A stretch of 64,000 nucleotides of DNA from Butyrivibrio sp. MC2013 (GCF_000424585.1 NZ_AUKE01000006.1:1-64000); one strand, 5' to 3'. Shown: positions 43,947-53,714, numbered from the stretch's first letter. Notes: generated from the sequence alone by a model not told the origin. Program-made: numbers and translations.

Positions 43947-44738
43947 TCAGATTACGTGCTTCTCATCAAGTTTGCCAATGATATATTTAACAGCATCTTC
44001 GCTGGTTTCAGGAACAACCTTCTCACCGGCACCCTTCTTTACCTTATCGGAAGCCTTAGCGATCTGTGTAGGTGAACCCTTCAGACCAATGTTGTCATCA
44101 GATACATCCTTGAGGTCATTTCTGCCCCATACAGTAACTTCTGCATCAAATGCATCCCAGATTCCGCCGGGAGTCATATAACGGGGCTCGCCCAGCTCTG
44201 ACAGAGCTGTTACCAGGCAAGGCATCTGAGCCTTAACCATGTGATAACGATCCTCAAACTGTCTCTTAACTGTAACAGTCTTCTCCTTCTCATCTACCTG
44301 GATCTCTTCTGCATAGGAGATAACCGGGATTCCAAGATGCTCAGAGATCTGAGGTCCTACCTGTGCTGTATCGCCATCGATAGCCTGACGACCTGTGATA
44401 ACCAGATCATACTCCAGGTTTCTGATAGCACCTGCGATTGTTGAAGATGTTGCCCATGTATCTGCGCCGCCGAGTACTCTGTCTGTTACAAGAATTGCTT
44501 TATCTGCGCCCATTGCCAGTGCTTCACGAAGAACTGCGTCTGCCTTGGGAAGACCCATGGTCACAACAGTAACCTCTGCTCCATACTGATCCTTTAAGCG
44601 GAGTGCTGCCTCAAGGCCTGCCTTGTCATCAGGATTCATGATGGCAAGCATTGCACCTCTGTCCAGCGTTCCGTCGGGTTTGAATTTAACGCCGCCCTTT
44701 GTATCAGGGACCTGCTTAACACAAACTACTACTTTCAT
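43947..44738 (-). CDS. etfB: Electron transfer flavoprotein beta subunit
   Basis: 263 residues, usual length. MKVVVCVKQVPDT opens the protein; ALAMGADKAILVTDRVLGGADTW and VITGRQAIDGDTAQVGPQ are the signature blocks. It binds the second nucleotide or flavin and pairs with EtfA. It lies 17 bases after bcd. Confidence 0.97.
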   Translation of the reverse strand: MKVVVCVKQVPDTKGGVKFKPDGTLDRGAMLAIMNPDDKAGLEAALRLKDQYGAEVTVVTMGLPKADAVLREALAMGADKAILVTDRVLGGADTWATSSTIAGAIRNLEYDLVITGRQAIDGDTAQVGPQISEHLGIPVISYAEEIQVDEKEKTVTVKRQFEDRYHMVKAQMPCLVTALSELGEPRYMTPGGIWDAFDAEVTVWGRNDLKDVSDDNIGLKGSPTQIAKASDKVKKGAGEKVVPETSEDAVKYIIGKLDEKHVI

Positions 44739-44755
44739 GTGTATTCTCCTTTTAA

Positions 44756-45916
44756 TTATTTAAGTAAATCACCGGAAATAACCATACGCTGAACTTCTGA
44801 TGTGCCTTCGTAGATCTCTGTGATCTTGGCATCACGCATCATACGCTCAACTTCATACTCTCTGATATAGCCGTATCCACCAAGGAGCTGTACGCACTTG
44901 GTTGTAACGTCCATAGCTGTCTCTGCTGCAAAAAGCTTTGCCTTGGCAGCTTCAACAGAGTATCTGTCCTGAGTTCTCTTTGCTTCAGCAGCCCTGTATA
45001 CCAGGAGCTTTGCAGCATCAATCTCAGTAGCAAGGTTAGCAAGCTGGAACTGTGTGTTCTGGAACATGGCAATGCTTCTGCCGAACTGCTTTCTTTCTTT
45101 TACATATTCAATTGTTCTATCAAGAGCACCTTCTGCAAGTCCCAGAGCCTGAGCAGCGATACCGATACGTCCGCCGTCAAGTGTGTGCATGGCAATAGGG
45201 AAGCCCTTACCACGTGCACCCAGCTGATTCTCTGCAGGTACCTTGCAATCCTGGAAGATCAGCTCATAAGTAGCAGATCCGCGGATACCCATCTTGTGCT
45301 CCTTGGTACCAAATGTAAAGCCTTCTGTATCCTTATCTACGATGAAGGCTGTGAACTTCTTCTGCTTACGGCCCTTCTTGTCTTCAACTACGTCAGTGTA
45401 AGCGATGATGATATAAACATCAGCTTCCTTACCGTTTGTGATGAAGCACTTGGAACCGTTCAGTGTCCAATATTTACCATCCTCAGACAGAACAGCCTTG
45501 GTCTGTACACCCTGAGCATCTGTTCCTGCACCGGGCTCTGTAAGACCGAAAGCACCAAGCTTTCTGCCGGAAGCAAGATCAGGAATATACTTCTCCTTCT
45601 GCTCCTGAGTACCGTATGTAAGGATAGGATCGATACAAAGTGATGTATGTGCTGATACAATAACGGATGTAGTACCGCAGCACTTAGCCAGCTCCTCTAC
45701 GCACATTACATATGTAAGAGGATCGCAGCCCTGGCCGCCCAGTTCCTTGGGAACAGGGATTCCCAGGAATCCTGCCTTAGCCATCTTATTAACTGTTTCT
45801 CTGGGGAATGTCTCTGTTTCATCTGTATCAATGGCCAGAGGCTTAACTTCCTTTTCAGCAAACTCTCTGAACAGAGATCTTGCCATTTCATGCTTTTGAT
45901 CAAGCAAAAAATCCAT
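44756..45916 (-). CDS. bcd: Butyryl-CoA dehydrogenase
   Basis: 386 residues, the normal length of short-chain acyl-CoA dehydrogenases. LTEPGAGTDAQGVQT and KCFITNGKEADVY form the FAD and substrate site; EIYEGTSEVQRM holds the catalytic glutamate (EGTSE). It reduces crotonyl-CoA to butyryl-CoA in the cytoplasm with EtfAB. It lies 83 bases after hbd, with a hairpin between, and 17 before etfB. Confidence 0.97.
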   Translation of the reverse strand: MDFLLDQKHEMARSLFREFAEKEVKPLAIDTDETETFPRETVNKMAKAGFLGIPVPKELGGQGCDPLTYVMCVEELAKCCGTTSVIVSAHTSLCIDPILTYGTQEQKEKYIPDLASGRKLGAFGLTEPGAGTDAQGVQTKAVLSEDGKYWTLNGSKCFITNGKEADVYIIIAYTDVVEDKKGRKQKKFTAFIVDKDTEGFTFGTKEHKMGIRGSATYELIFQDCKVPAENQLGARGKGFPIAMHTLDGGRIGIAAQALGLAEGALDRTIEYVKERKQFGRSIAMFQNTQFQLANLATEIDAAKLLVYRAAEAKRTQDRYSVEAAKAKLFAAETAMDVTTKCVQLLGGYGYIREYEVERMMRDAKITEIYEGTSEVQRMVISGDLLK

Positions 45917-45952
45917 CTTCGTTCTCCTTTATCTATGATAATATCTGTAAGC

Positions 45953-45979
45953 GGCAGATCCGCTAAAAGCAGATCTGCC
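45953..45979 (-). other. Intercistronic hairpin between hbd and bcd
   Basis: GGCAGATC (45953-45960) pairs with GATCTGCC (45972-45979). No T-run follows on the minus strand, so RNA processing or stability is more likely than termination. Confidence 0.45.
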
Positions 45980-45999
45980 GGATGCTGCATGGTTCCTGA

Positions 46000-46878
46000 T
46001 TACAGACGGTCTACAGGAGTCTTGGTCCTGTCTTCATTGTACTTGTAGAAGCCAATACCTGTCTTAACGCCCAGGTGCTTTGCACGAACCATCTTACGAA
46101 GGAGTGTGCATGCACGATACTTGGGATCGCCGGTCTCATTATAGAGAACATCCATGATCGCAAGTACGATATCCAGACCTACGTAGTCACCCAGTTCAAG
46201 GGGTCCCATAGGATGGTTGCAACCCAGCTTCATAGCTGTGTCGATACCTTCGATATCGGAGATACCTTCGGAATACACGAAAATACCCTCGTTGATAAGG
46301 GGAATCAGGATACGGTTAACAACGAAGCCGGGAGCCTCATTAACCTGAACGGGAGTCTTGCCAAGCTTCTCAGAGATTTCGATAACCTTAGCTGTAACTT
46401 CCTTAGGTGTATTCGCACCGTTAATAACCTCGATAAGTTTCATAACAGGAGCAGGATTGAAGAAGTGCATGCCGATGATGGGCTTTGCAAGACCTGCACC
46501 GATCTCTGTGATAGAGAGGGATGAAGTGTTGGAAGCATAGATACAATCAGGATTCTTAACGATCTCATCCTGAAGCTCCTTAAAGCACTTCTTCTTGATA
46601 TCCATAACCTCAAGAGCTGCCTCTACTACAAGATCAGGATCTACAGCGATCTCATTAAGACCTGTCTGAACCTTACCTACGATAGCATCAGCTGCTTCCT
46701 GAGTCATCTTTTCCTTTTTAACAAGACGAGAAAGATTCTTCTCGATCTTGCTCTTACCGCCATCTGCGAACTCCTGCTTGATATCGCAGAGATATACCTT
46801 CTCTACTGCATCACACTGTGCGAATGCCTGTGCTATACCGGATCCCATTGTTCCGGCACCGATTACTGCTACCTTCAT
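46000..46878 (-). CDS. hbd: 3-hydroxybutyryl-CoA dehydrogenase
   Basis: 292 residues. The Rossmann site is VIGAGTMGSGIAQAFA; catalytic residues lie in ASNTSSLSITEI and GMHFFNPAPVMKLIEVI. It converts acetoacetyl-CoA to 3-hydroxybutyryl-CoA. It lies 12 bases after crt, in the middle of the butyrate operon. Confidence 0.97.
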   Translation of the reverse strand: MKVAVIGAGTMGSGIAQAFAQCDAVEKVYLCDIKQEFADGGKSKIEKNLSRLVKKEKMTQEAADAIVGKVQTGLNEIAVDPDLVVEAALEVMDIKKKCFKELQDEIVKNPDCIYASNTSSLSITEIGAGLAKPIIGMHFFNPAPVMKLIEVINGANTPKEVTAKVIEISEKLGKTPVQVNEAPGFVVNRILIPLINEGIFVYSEGISDIEGIDTAMKLGCNHPMGPLELGDYVGLDIVLAIMDVLYNETGDPKYRACTLLRKMVRAKHLGVKTGIGFYKYNEDRTKTPVDRL

Positions 46879-46890
46879 GATAGTTCCTCC

Positions 46891-47685
46891 TTATGCGTTT
46901 TTAAATTCCACATGCTTTACTTTTTTGGGGTCATCTTTCTTGCGAAGGAAGTTAGCCATTCCCTCTCTCTGATCTTCTGATTCGAAGCATGAACCAAAGA
47001 GCTTCTCTTCGATCACCAGAGCTGCATCAATGTCTGTCTGAAGACCATCATTGATAGCCTTCTTGCAGGCACGAACAGCAATAGGAGCATTGCCTGCAAT
47101 AGTTGCAGCCATCTTCTCTGCTGCGGGAAGGAGTTCTTCCTGAGTATATACTGCATTAACAAGTCCGATACGAAGAGCTTCATCAGCCTTGATATTACGT
47201 GCTGTATAGATCAGCTGCTTAGCCATACCTGCGCCTACAAGACGAGCCAGACGCTGAGTACCACCAAATCCGGGAGTGATGCCCAGGCCTACTTCAGGCT
47301 GACCAAACATAGCATTATCAGAGCACAGACGGATATCACAGCTCATGGAAATCTCGCATCCACCACCAAGAGCAAATCCGTTGACTGCTGCGATAACAGG
47401 GATAGGCAGAGTCTCCAGCTTGCGGAATACGTCATTACCCTTCTTACCGAAAGCTTCGCCTTCAGCCTTGCTCAGGGTAGACATCTCACCTATATCTGCT
47501 CCGGCTACAAAAGACTTGTCTCCTGCGCCTGTGAGGACCAGAGCTCTGACCTCATCAAGATTAACGTTGTCAAGTACTGCATCAAGTTCATCAAGTACTG
47601 CGGAATTCAGTGCATTGAGTGCTTCAGGACGGTTGATCGTGATAACAGCGATCTTGTCCTTCTGCTCATAAAGAACCAGACTCAT
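46891..47685 (-). CDS. crt: 3-hydroxybutyryl-CoA dehydratase (crotonase)
   Basis: 264 residues of the enoyl-CoA hydratase family. The oxyanion hole is FVAGADIGEM; catalytic glutamates lie in NAMFGQPEVGLGITPGFGGTQRL. It dehydrates 3-hydroxybutyryl-CoA to crotonyl-CoA. It lies between thl and hbd in the butyrate operon. Confidence 0.96.
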   Translation of the reverse strand: MSLVLYEQKDKIAVITINRPEALNALNSAVLDELDAVLDNVNLDEVRALVLTGAGDKSFVAGADIGEMSTLSKAEGEAFGKKGNDVFRKLETLPIPVIAAVNGFALGGGCEISMSCDIRLCSDNAMFGQPEVGLGITPGFGGTQRLARLVGAGMAKQLIYTARNIKADEALRIGLVNAVYTQEELLPAAEKMAATIAGNAPIAVRACKKAINDGLQTDIDAALVIEEKLFGSCFESEDQREGMANFLRKKDDPKKVKHVEFKNA

Positions 47686-47744
47686 AATAATCCTTTCTTC
47701 CGAGCCGCAATTTTATTTTGGCAGATCCCAGGGACCCACTAACA

Positions 47745-47779
47745 GCAGGGCTGCCACAGCTCGGGTGTGACAGCCCTGC
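47745..47779 (-). other. Intercistronic hairpin between thl and crt
   Basis: GCAGGGCTG/CAGCCCTGC with an inner CACA/TGTG forms a 13-bp stem with one mismatch, 20 bases past the thl stop. No T-run follows on the minus strand, so it is not a classic terminator; it may cut or protect the thl message. Confidence 0.6.
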
Positions 47780-47798
47780 AAGTATGATTGTTATTTAT

Positions 47799-48992
47799 TT
47801 ATCCTTCGTACTTCTCAACTACAGTAGCACAGCCCATACCGCCACCGATACACAGTGTAGCAAGTCCGCGCTTGTAATCAGGATTCTTCTGCATCTCGTG
47901 AAGGAGTGTTACCAGGATACGGCATCCGGAAGCTCCTACAGGATGTCCAAGAGCGATAGCACCGCCGTTAGGATTGAGCTTCTTCATATCAAAGCCAAGA
48001 TCCTTACCAACAGCGATAGACTGAGCAGCAAAAGCCTCGTTTGCTTCGTATACATCGAAATCTTCGATTGTAAGACCGGTCTTCTTCATAACCTTCTTGG
48101 TAGCTGCTACAGGTCCAACACCCATGATAGAAGGATCTACGCCGCCAAGAGCGCCAGCGATCCATGTAGCCATAGGCTTAACACCCAGCTCCTTAGCCTT
48201 CTCTTCAGACATAAGAACAACTGCAGCTGCACCATCATTGATACCGGAAGCGTTACCAGCTGTTACCAGTCCGCCTTCCTTACCTGATGCGCAGCGAAGC
48301 TTAGCAAGAGCCTCCTTTGTTGTGCCTGGACGAGGGCCCTCGTCTGTATCGAAGAGAACTGTTTCCTTCTTAACCTTAACTTCTACAGGAACGATCTCAT
48401 CCTTGAAAGCACCAGCCTTGATGGCAGCTTCGCACTTCTGCTGACTGTCAGCTGAGAACTCATCGAGTTCTTCTCTTGTGATGTTCCACTGCTCAGCTAC
48501 ATTCTCAGCAGTGATCATCATATGATAATCATTGAAGGCATCCCACAGTGCATCGTGAACCATTGTGTCAACCAGCTTGCCATCGTTCATACGATAACCG
48601 AAACGGCCGTTCATTACAGCGTAAGGTCCCTGAGACATGTTCTCCATACCACCTGCTACAACGATATCTGCATCGCCGGCAAGTATCATATCTGCAGCCA
48701 TGTTTACGCAGTTAAGACCTGATCCGCATACTACGTTGATGGTCACTGCAGGAACCTCAACAGGAAGACCTGCGTGAAGAGCTGCCTGACGAGCAACGTT
48801 CTGTCCAAGACCTGCCTGGATAACGCATCCCATGAGAACTTCATCAACCTGATCTCCGGGAACACCGGCTCTGTTCAAAGCTTCCTTGATAACGATAGAG
48901 CCAAGCTTCTCAGCGGGAACTCCGCTCAGGGCGCCGCCCATCTTGCCTATTGCAGTCCTACATGCTCCTGCGAGTACTACCTTCTTTGCCAT
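47799..48992 (-). CDS. thl: Acetyl-CoA C-acetyltransferase (thiolase)
   Basis: 397 residues. The acyl-bearing cysteine lies in [14 protein letters not shown], the active-site histidine in [11 protein letters not shown] and the second cysteine in LCIGGGMG. It joins two acetyl-CoA into acetoacetyl-CoA, the first committed step to butyrate. It is the first gene of the operon and has a near-consensus promoter. Confidence 0.97.
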   Translation of the reverse strand: MAKKVVLAGACRTAIGKMGGALSGVPAEKLGSIVIKEALNRAGVPGDQVDEVLMGCVIQAGLGQNVARQAALHAGLPVEVPAVTINVVCGSGLNCVNMAADMILAGDADIVVAGGMENMSQGPYAVMNGRFGYRMNDGKLVDTMVHDALWDAFNDYHMMITAENVAEQWNITREELDEFSADSQQKCEAAIKAGAFKDEIVPVEVKVKKETVLFDTDEGPRPGTTKEALAKLRCASGKEGGLVTAGNASGINDGAAAVVLMSEEKAKELGVKPMATWIAGALGGVDPSIMGVGPVAATKKVMKKTGLTIEDFDVYEANEAFAAQSIAVGKDLGFDMKKLNPNGGAIALGHPVGASGCRILVTLLHEMQKNPDYKRGLATLCIGGGMGCATVVEKYEG

Positions 48993-49044
48993 TTGCGTAC
49001 CTCCATTTGATATGAGATTGTTATTTTTTTATCACAGTAGCTAC

Positions 49045-49073
49045 ATTTTACCATTGAAAAAGAGTGATTGCAA
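49045..49073 (-). promoter_or_regulatory. Promoter of the butyrate operon
   Basis: Minus-strand TTGCAA (49073-49068), 17-base spacer and TAAAAT (49050-49045), 53 bases ahead of the thl start. No clear operator was seen, which fits strong constitutive expression. Confidence 0.7.
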
Positions 49074-49111
49074 CACCTTTATATTTAAATGAGCAAAGCT
49101 CATGTTTCCCG

Positions 49112-49140
49112 AAAAAAGGGACGCACTAAAAGTGCGCCCC
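49112..49140 (-). terminator. Terminator of hpf
   Basis: GGG-A-CGCACT (49118-49127) pairs with AGTGCG-C-CCC (49131-49140); six T follow on the minus strand. Confidence 0.85.
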
Positions 49141-49168
49141 CTGTAATTATGCTGTTCACCCCGGGTCA

Positions 49169-49702
49169 TCAGTTCTCGGGCTCTATAAGTCCGTATGAAT
49201 TTCCCTTCTTCCTCTTATAAACAACATTAGTCTCATCTGTCTCAGCATTAACAAATACGTAGAAGCTGTGTCCCAGCAGCTCCATCTGTACGCATGCATC
49301 CTCCGGATACATGGGTTTGATATCGAACTTCTTCATACGCTCGATACGGATCTCATCCTCATCCATATAATCCTGTTCAAGGAATTCCTGCTTAAAAGCA
49401 GCGGCAGATGCCTGATTTCTATCTATTATCTTATTCTTATACTTCTTGAGCTGTCTCTCGATCACCTCTTCAACCAGATCGATGGAAGCATACATATCGC
49501 TGCTTACCTGTTCAGAACGGATGATCTTGCCCTTAACAGGAATCGTAACTTCGATCTTGTGGCGATCCTTGTCAACATTGAGTGTCACGTTAACATTGGT
49601 ATCAGGTCTGAAATACTTTTCCAGTTTTCCGAGCTTATCCTCAATCGCAGAACGAAGCCCTTCAGTAACGTCGATGTTCTTACCTACGATTGTAAATTTC
49701 AT
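49169..49702 (-). CDS. hpf: Ribosome hibernation promoting factor, long form
   Basis: 177 residues. The N-terminal S30AE domain (KFTIVGKNIDVTEGL, IDLVEEVIERQLKKYK) blocks the ribosomal tRNA path, and the C-terminal domain (CVQMELLGHSFYVFVNAETDETNVVYKRK) makes the dimer that joins two ribosomes into 100S. The long form is the normal one in Firmicutes. The ATG at 49702 follows AGGTGG; a GTG at 49714 overlaps that site. It has its own promoter and terminator. Confidence 0.95.
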   Translation of the reverse strand: MKFTIVGKNIDVTEGLRSAIEDKLGKLEKYFRPDTNVNVTLNVDKDRHKIEVTIPVKGKIIRSEQVSSDMYASIDLVEEVIERQLKKYKNKIIDRNQASAAAFKQEFLEQDYMDEDEIRIERMKKFDIKPMYPEDACVQMELLGHSFYVFVNAETDETNVVYKRKKGNSYGLIEPEN

Positions 49703-49714
49703 GGCAGTCACCAC

Positions 49715-50065
49715 CTTATCAATAGATTGTTTATTAGTTACGGCCTCCGCCTCCTGCCGACAAAGGGCTCCTTCACTCCCCTGCTCTTATGGACAGACTG
49801 CATATTTAAAGCCTACTGTAAACAGTAATAGTATAACATTATTGACAGGCAGTTTGCAATTTTTCACCACAATTTTCGGTAAAATCCAAAAAAGTTTACA
49901 AATTATTCAAATATTCATCCTGCCCCCCAAAAAAATACTTGCCTTTATCAGGACGCAAAAAACAACAGCCCTCATAACAAGGACTGCTGTCATAAATATC
50001 TACCTTGATCAATAATTCCAATAAAGGAAGCAAATAACCTGTCTGATCAGGAATTCATATTATCA
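49715..50065. other. Intergenic region between NlpC/P60 gene and hpf
   Basis: It holds the candidate hpf promoter (TTGCAA at 49859-49854, 18-base spacer, TATACT at 49835-49830, minus strand) and the terminator at 49957-49990. I see no gene in the remainder. Confidence 0.6.
49957..49990 (-). terminator. Terminator of the NlpC/P60 gene
   Basis: On the minus strand ACAGCAGTCCT (49990-49980) pairs with AGGGCTGTTGT (49972-49962) using two G-T pairs, followed by TTTTTT. Confidence 0.75.
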
Positions 50066-51352
50066 TCAGAAGATTCTGCGAACTGCCAGAGGTGTTCTGT
50101 AGTTAGCATTTGATACGATGATACCTGTCTTGGATGTGGATGCATGTACAATCTGACCACCACCAATGTAAAGAGCTACGTGACCTGAGTAGCAGATAAG
50201 GTCACCGGGCTGTGCATTGGCAAGTCCGTCAACTGCTGCACCAACGTTTCTGTCGGCTGCTGAAGAATGAGGAAGGCTTACACCAAAGTTAGCATATACA
50301 CTCATTACAAATCCTGAACAGTCAGCACCGTTGGTAAGACTGGTTCCGCCATATACGTAAGGATTGCCTACAAACTGAAGAGCAAAGCTTGCTACAGCAT
50401 CACCGATGGAGCTGGACTGTGTTGTATAGGACTCAGCACTCTTCACGCTCTTGCTGCCGGACTTCTTGGAAGTACCTGAACTTGCTGCTGCTCTGGCTGC
50501 AGCCTTTGCTGCTTCCTCAGCTGCAAGCCTGGCTTCTTCTTCTGCCTTGGACTCAGCTTCTACGAACTCTGTGGAAAGTGTTACATAATCAGTAGATACG
50601 TATCCTTCACCTTCCTCAATCTCAACCTTTACCCATCCGTCAAGCTCTTCCTTGACAACAAGCTCGTCTTCGATGGGAACCAGGCCCAGAACGATGGAAT
50701 CTGTTCCAGCTTCTTCTCTAACCTTAAGAGTAGTAGTTGTGACCGTAGCTATACGTGTTCCAACCTTGGGAGCCAGTTCAACGGCGCCCTTCCCCGTTAC
50801 ACAGTACTCACCCTTAACATATCCTTCTACGGAACCGGACTTGATCTTGTACCATCCGTTCTCCTCTTCGATAAAGGTTCCTACTGAATTGTTATAAAGC
50901 TTACCCAGGATCTCATTGTCCTCGCCGGGGCCGCTTCTGACATTAACGTAATCATTAACCTGTGCGATAACCAGGTTGCTAAAGGATTCCTCTTCAGAAT
51001 CTCCATCTTCACCGGAAGATGTTGTTGCTCCGGTAGCCTTAGTGATATCGCTGAGCACTTCTTCATCCACTCTGGATGTGAGAGATGCGGTCTCAAAAAT
51101 CCTCTTGCCACTCTGGGTGGATGCTACTGATGCAGCCGAATTACCAAATACAGATGTTCCTTCTGAGGGAGATACGCTCTCCTGAAGCTCTGCCAGTGAT
51201 AACTGTTCAGATGCAAGCTCGAATCCGATACCCGCTGAGGGAAGGACGCTTGTAACCTTCGACGTGGCTGCCAAAGACTGCATATTCATACTGGTAAATG
51301 TTACAACGGCTGTAACTGAAAGAGCCATCAGCCGCATTCCGGTATTCTTCAA
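50066..51352 (-). CDS. Secreted SH3-domain NlpC/P60 peptidoglycan hydrolase
   Basis: About 428 residues. A signal peptide (MKNTGMRLMALSVTAVVTF...SLAA) is followed by two bacterial SH3 domains (IAQVNDYVNVRSGPGEDNEI and IATVTTTTLKVREEAGTDSI), an alanine/glutamate-rich linker and a C-terminal NlpC/P60 domain with catalytic Cys in GADCSGFVM and His in GHVALYIGG plus VHAST. It cuts peptide cross-bridges outside the cell in wall growth or separation. The start is TTG at 51352, 6 bases after GGAGG; upstream ATG/TTG codons lack a ribosome site and would spoil the signal peptide. Confidence 0.93.
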   Translation of the reverse strand: MKNTGMRLMALSVTAVVTFTSMNMQSLAATSKVTSVLPSAGIGFELASEQLSLAELQESVSPSEGTSVFGNSAASVASTQSGKRIFETASLTSRVDEEVLSDITKATGATTSSGEDGDSEEESFSNLVIAQVNDYVNVRSGPGEDNEILGKLYNNSVGTFIEEENGWYKIKSGSVEGYVKGEYCVTGKGAVELAPKVGTRIATVTTTTLKVREEAGTDSIVLGLVPIEDELVVKEELDGWVKVEIEEGEGYVSTDYVTLSTEFVEAESKAEEEARLAAEEAAKAAARAAASSGTSKKSGSKSVKSAESYTTQSSSIGDAVASFALQFVGNPYVYGGTSLTNGADCSGFVMSVYANFGVSLPHSSAADRNVGAAVDGLANAQPGDLICYSGHVALYIGGGQIVHASTSKTGIIVSNANYRTPLAVRRIF

Positions 51353-51524
51353 TTTGGACCTCCATGCTATTGTTACGAATTTGTTACACATTTTCAAATA
51401 TACTATCAGGAGACAGTTTTGTCAATACTGCATTCATTTTTAAGGTATTAAATATTCTTAACCCAAAAAAGTGCACAAAATAGCGAAAGTTATGCCTGCT
51501 ATTTTGTCTAGCAGCAATAAAGAG

Positions 51525-51551
51525 GGCGGGAGTTGTCAGATAACTCCCGCC
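51525..51551 (-). terminator. Terminator of trxB
   Basis: GGCGGGAGTT (51525-51534) pairs perfectly with AACTCCCGCC (51542-51551), followed on the minus strand by CTCTTTATT. It lies 50 bases past the trxB stop. Confidence 0.7.
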
Positions 51552-51601
51552 ACTTTTATGATAATTTTATAATTGTGGGGATAATTTATAAAAGTCAAAT
51601 G

Positions 51602-52537
51602 TTACGATTTACCCACAAGAAAATCCTGTACCGATGTAACTGCATTAGCGCCGTCCGCTACAGCTGTAACAATTTGTCTAAGGCGCTTGCCTCTTGCATC
51701 TCCCGCTGCAAAAATGCCGGGAACTGATGTAGCACAGCTTTCGGGAGCTGTTATATATCCCTTATCATCCATATCAACCAGTCCTTCAAACTGCTGTGTA
51801 TCAGGGTTGATACCTACTGCAATAAAGACTGCTGCTGTATCTACAAGAGTTGTCTCTTTTGTCTGTACATTTTGGATGCGGGCTCCTGTAACAGCATTAT
51901 CTCCTACAATTTCCGTAACAATGCTGTCCCATATTATTTCCACATTAGGCAGGCTCATAAGCTCATCCTGAAGGATCCTGGTAGCCCTAAGCTCATGCCT
52001 TCTGTGTACCAGGTATACCTTGCTGCAGCCTCTTGCCAGGAATATAGCATCCTCAACAGCAACATCACCTCCGCCTACCACAATGGCGGTCTTACCCCTG
52101 AAGAAAGCGCCGTCACAGGTTGCACAATAAGATACGCCTCTTCCGGAGAATTCCTCTTCTCCTGCTACGCCCAGCTTACTGTGAAGAGCTCCTGATGCGA
52201 TGATCACAGTCTTTGATTCATACTTTGCAGCGCTAGTCTCAATCTCAAATACAGGAGCCTTGCTGTCAGATCCGGGATCCTTTATCTTTACAGCAGTTAC
52301 AGCTCCGTCTGCAAATTCGGCGCCCTGAGCATCAGCATGTTCTCTGAATTTCATACCCAGATCAAAACCGTTGATCCCAGGAAGCCCGGGGTAATTATCT
52401 ACTTCATATGTATTGAGTACCTGTCCTCCGGATACAGGATTCTTCTCTATCACCAGCATGGACAGCCCTGCCCTTTTGGCATAGATAGCTGCAGAGAGAC
52501 CTGCAGGTCCGCTTCCTACTATGATGGTATCGTACAT
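51602..52537 (-). CDS. trxB: Thioredoxin reductase
   Basis: About 311 residues. FAD-binding GSGPAGLSAAIYAKRAG, redox-active Cys138/Cys141 in YCATCDGAFFRG, NADPH site VVGGGDVAVEDA and GIFAAGDARGK. It keeps thioredoxin reduced in the cytoplasm and could also feed the glutaredoxin-like domain of NrdD. The ATG at 52537 follows AAGGAGG; a longer frame to 52594 lacks a ribosome site. No trx gene is adjacent. Confidence 0.95.
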   Translation of the reverse strand: MYDTIIVGSGPAGLSAAIYAKRAGLSMLVIEKNPVSGGQVLNTYEVDNYPGLPGINGFDLGMKFREHADAQGAEFADGAVTAVKIKDPGSDSKAPVFEIETSAAKYESKTVIIASGALHSKLGVAGEEEFSGRGVSYCATCDGAFFRGKTAIVVGGGDVAVEDAIFLARGCSKVYLVHRRHELRATRILQDELMSLPNVEIIWDSIVTEIVGDNAVTGARIQNVQTKETTLVDTAAVFIAVGINPDTQQFEGLVDMDDKGYITAPESCATSVPGIFAAGDARGKRLRQIVTAVADGANAVTSVQDFLVGKS

Positions 52538-52691
52538 GATAACGCCTCCTTCTTTATATGAATGTAATAACAGCCTATATTTTGTATTTTGCACAATTTA
52601 ATATAACACAACTTTTAATTGTGTGCAAGATTATTTTAGATTGATATTTACCATTCATGCCCCGGTGGCAGATGAACAATAAATAAATGAT

Positions 52692-52729
52692 ATTTGCTGT
52701 TCACCCGCAGCAGCTCATGAACAGTAAAT
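52692..52729. repeat. CTGTTCA...TGAACAG inverted-repeat element, copy B
   Basis: ATTTGCTGTTCA (52692-52703) and TGAACAGTAAAT (52718-52729) pair with one mismatch around CCCGCAGCAGCTCA. It lies between the divergent trxB and SDR genes, so it is not a terminator. The CTGTTCACCCGC core matches the element at 18368-18410. Confidence 0.5.
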
Positions 52730-52812
52730 GATTTGACACTTTCTATATTATATATCAATATGAATAAAGAAAATATGATCTAAAACGAACAATATATCAC
52801 AAAAGGAAAAGT

Positions 52813-53535
52813 ATGGATAAAACATATCTGATCACAGGCGCATCAAGAGGGATTGGAAGAGCCATAGCAAAGAGACTGGCCACCGATGGCAATAACCTCT
52901 ATATCACATGCAGAAATAATATTGATGAACTGAGTAAATTTGCCTTTGAATTGTCATTGACTCACTCAGTCAAGTGCATTCCCATTCAGTGTGACGCAGG
53001 CAACTACGCAGATGTGGAGAAACTCTTTAATCAGATCGCAAGGCTTGACGGAGTCATCAACAACACAGGCATCGCCTGGCTTGGACTCCTTACGGATATG
53101 ACACCTTCTGAGTGGGATGATGTGATCAGGACCAATCTTACTTCTATATATAATAGTTCCAGACTTGCCATCCCCCTTATGCTCCGCGAGGGCGAAGGCA
53201 GGATCATCAACATCTCTTCTGTCTGGGGTAATGTGGGAGCTTCTACGGAAGTGGCCTATTCTGCCAGTAAGGGCGGAGTCAATGCCTTTACCAGAGCCCT
53301 GGCGAAGGAACTGGCTCCCTCAAATATAGCCGTCAATGCCATAGCCTGCGGCGTGGTGGACACCGATATGAACAGAGATCATCTCTCCAAGGAGGATCTG
53401 GATCAGCTTGTTATAGAAATCCCCGCAGGAAGGCTCTGCAGTCCTACCGAAGTCGCTGAGCTTGTTATTAACATCCTCCATAGTCCCGTATATTTGACCG
53501 GTCAGGTCATTACTATGGACGGCGGCTGGACCTGA
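52813..53535 (+). CDS. Short-chain dehydrogenase (FabG-like)
   Basis: 240 residues. NADPH-binding TGASRGIGRAI, NNTG, INISSVWG, catalytic YSASKGG (Tyr-x3-Lys) and a C-terminal GGWT. It resembles 3-oxoacyl-ACP reductase, but it stands alone, away from fatty acid genes, so the substrate is open. AAAGGAAAAGT precedes the ATG. Confidence 0.85.
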   Translation: MDKTYLITGASRGIGRAIAKRLATDGNNLYITCRNNIDELSKFAFELSLTHSVKCIPIQCDAGNYADVEKLFNQIARLDGVINNTGIAWLGLLTDMTPSEWDDVIRTNLTSIYNSSRLAIPLMLREGEGRIINISSVWGNVGASTEVAYSASKGGVNAFTRALAKELAPSNIAVNAIACGVVDTDMNRDHLSKEDLDQLVIEIPAGRLCSPTEVAELVINILHSPVYLTGQVITMDGGWT

Positions 53536-53580
53536 TACTCACACGAGTCTCTTTGCTGATATTTTTAATAGAACTATAAA

Positions 53581-53605
53581 AAGAGGATGCCTCGAGCATC
53601 CTCTT
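53581..53605. terminator. Bidirectional terminator between SDR and CheY-like genes
   Basis: AAGAGGATGC (53581-53590) pairs perfectly with GCATCCTCTT (53596-53605). The minus strand has a TTTTT run after it; the plus strand a weaker one. Confidence 0.8.
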
Positions 53606-53714
53606 AAATTATTTGACTCATCTTTTCTCTAGGGCATGCAGTGCATACGTATTTCAGAAAGTCACTTACAATAGTCTATTGCGATCTTATATGACACATC
53701 TGTCACATGTTTTT

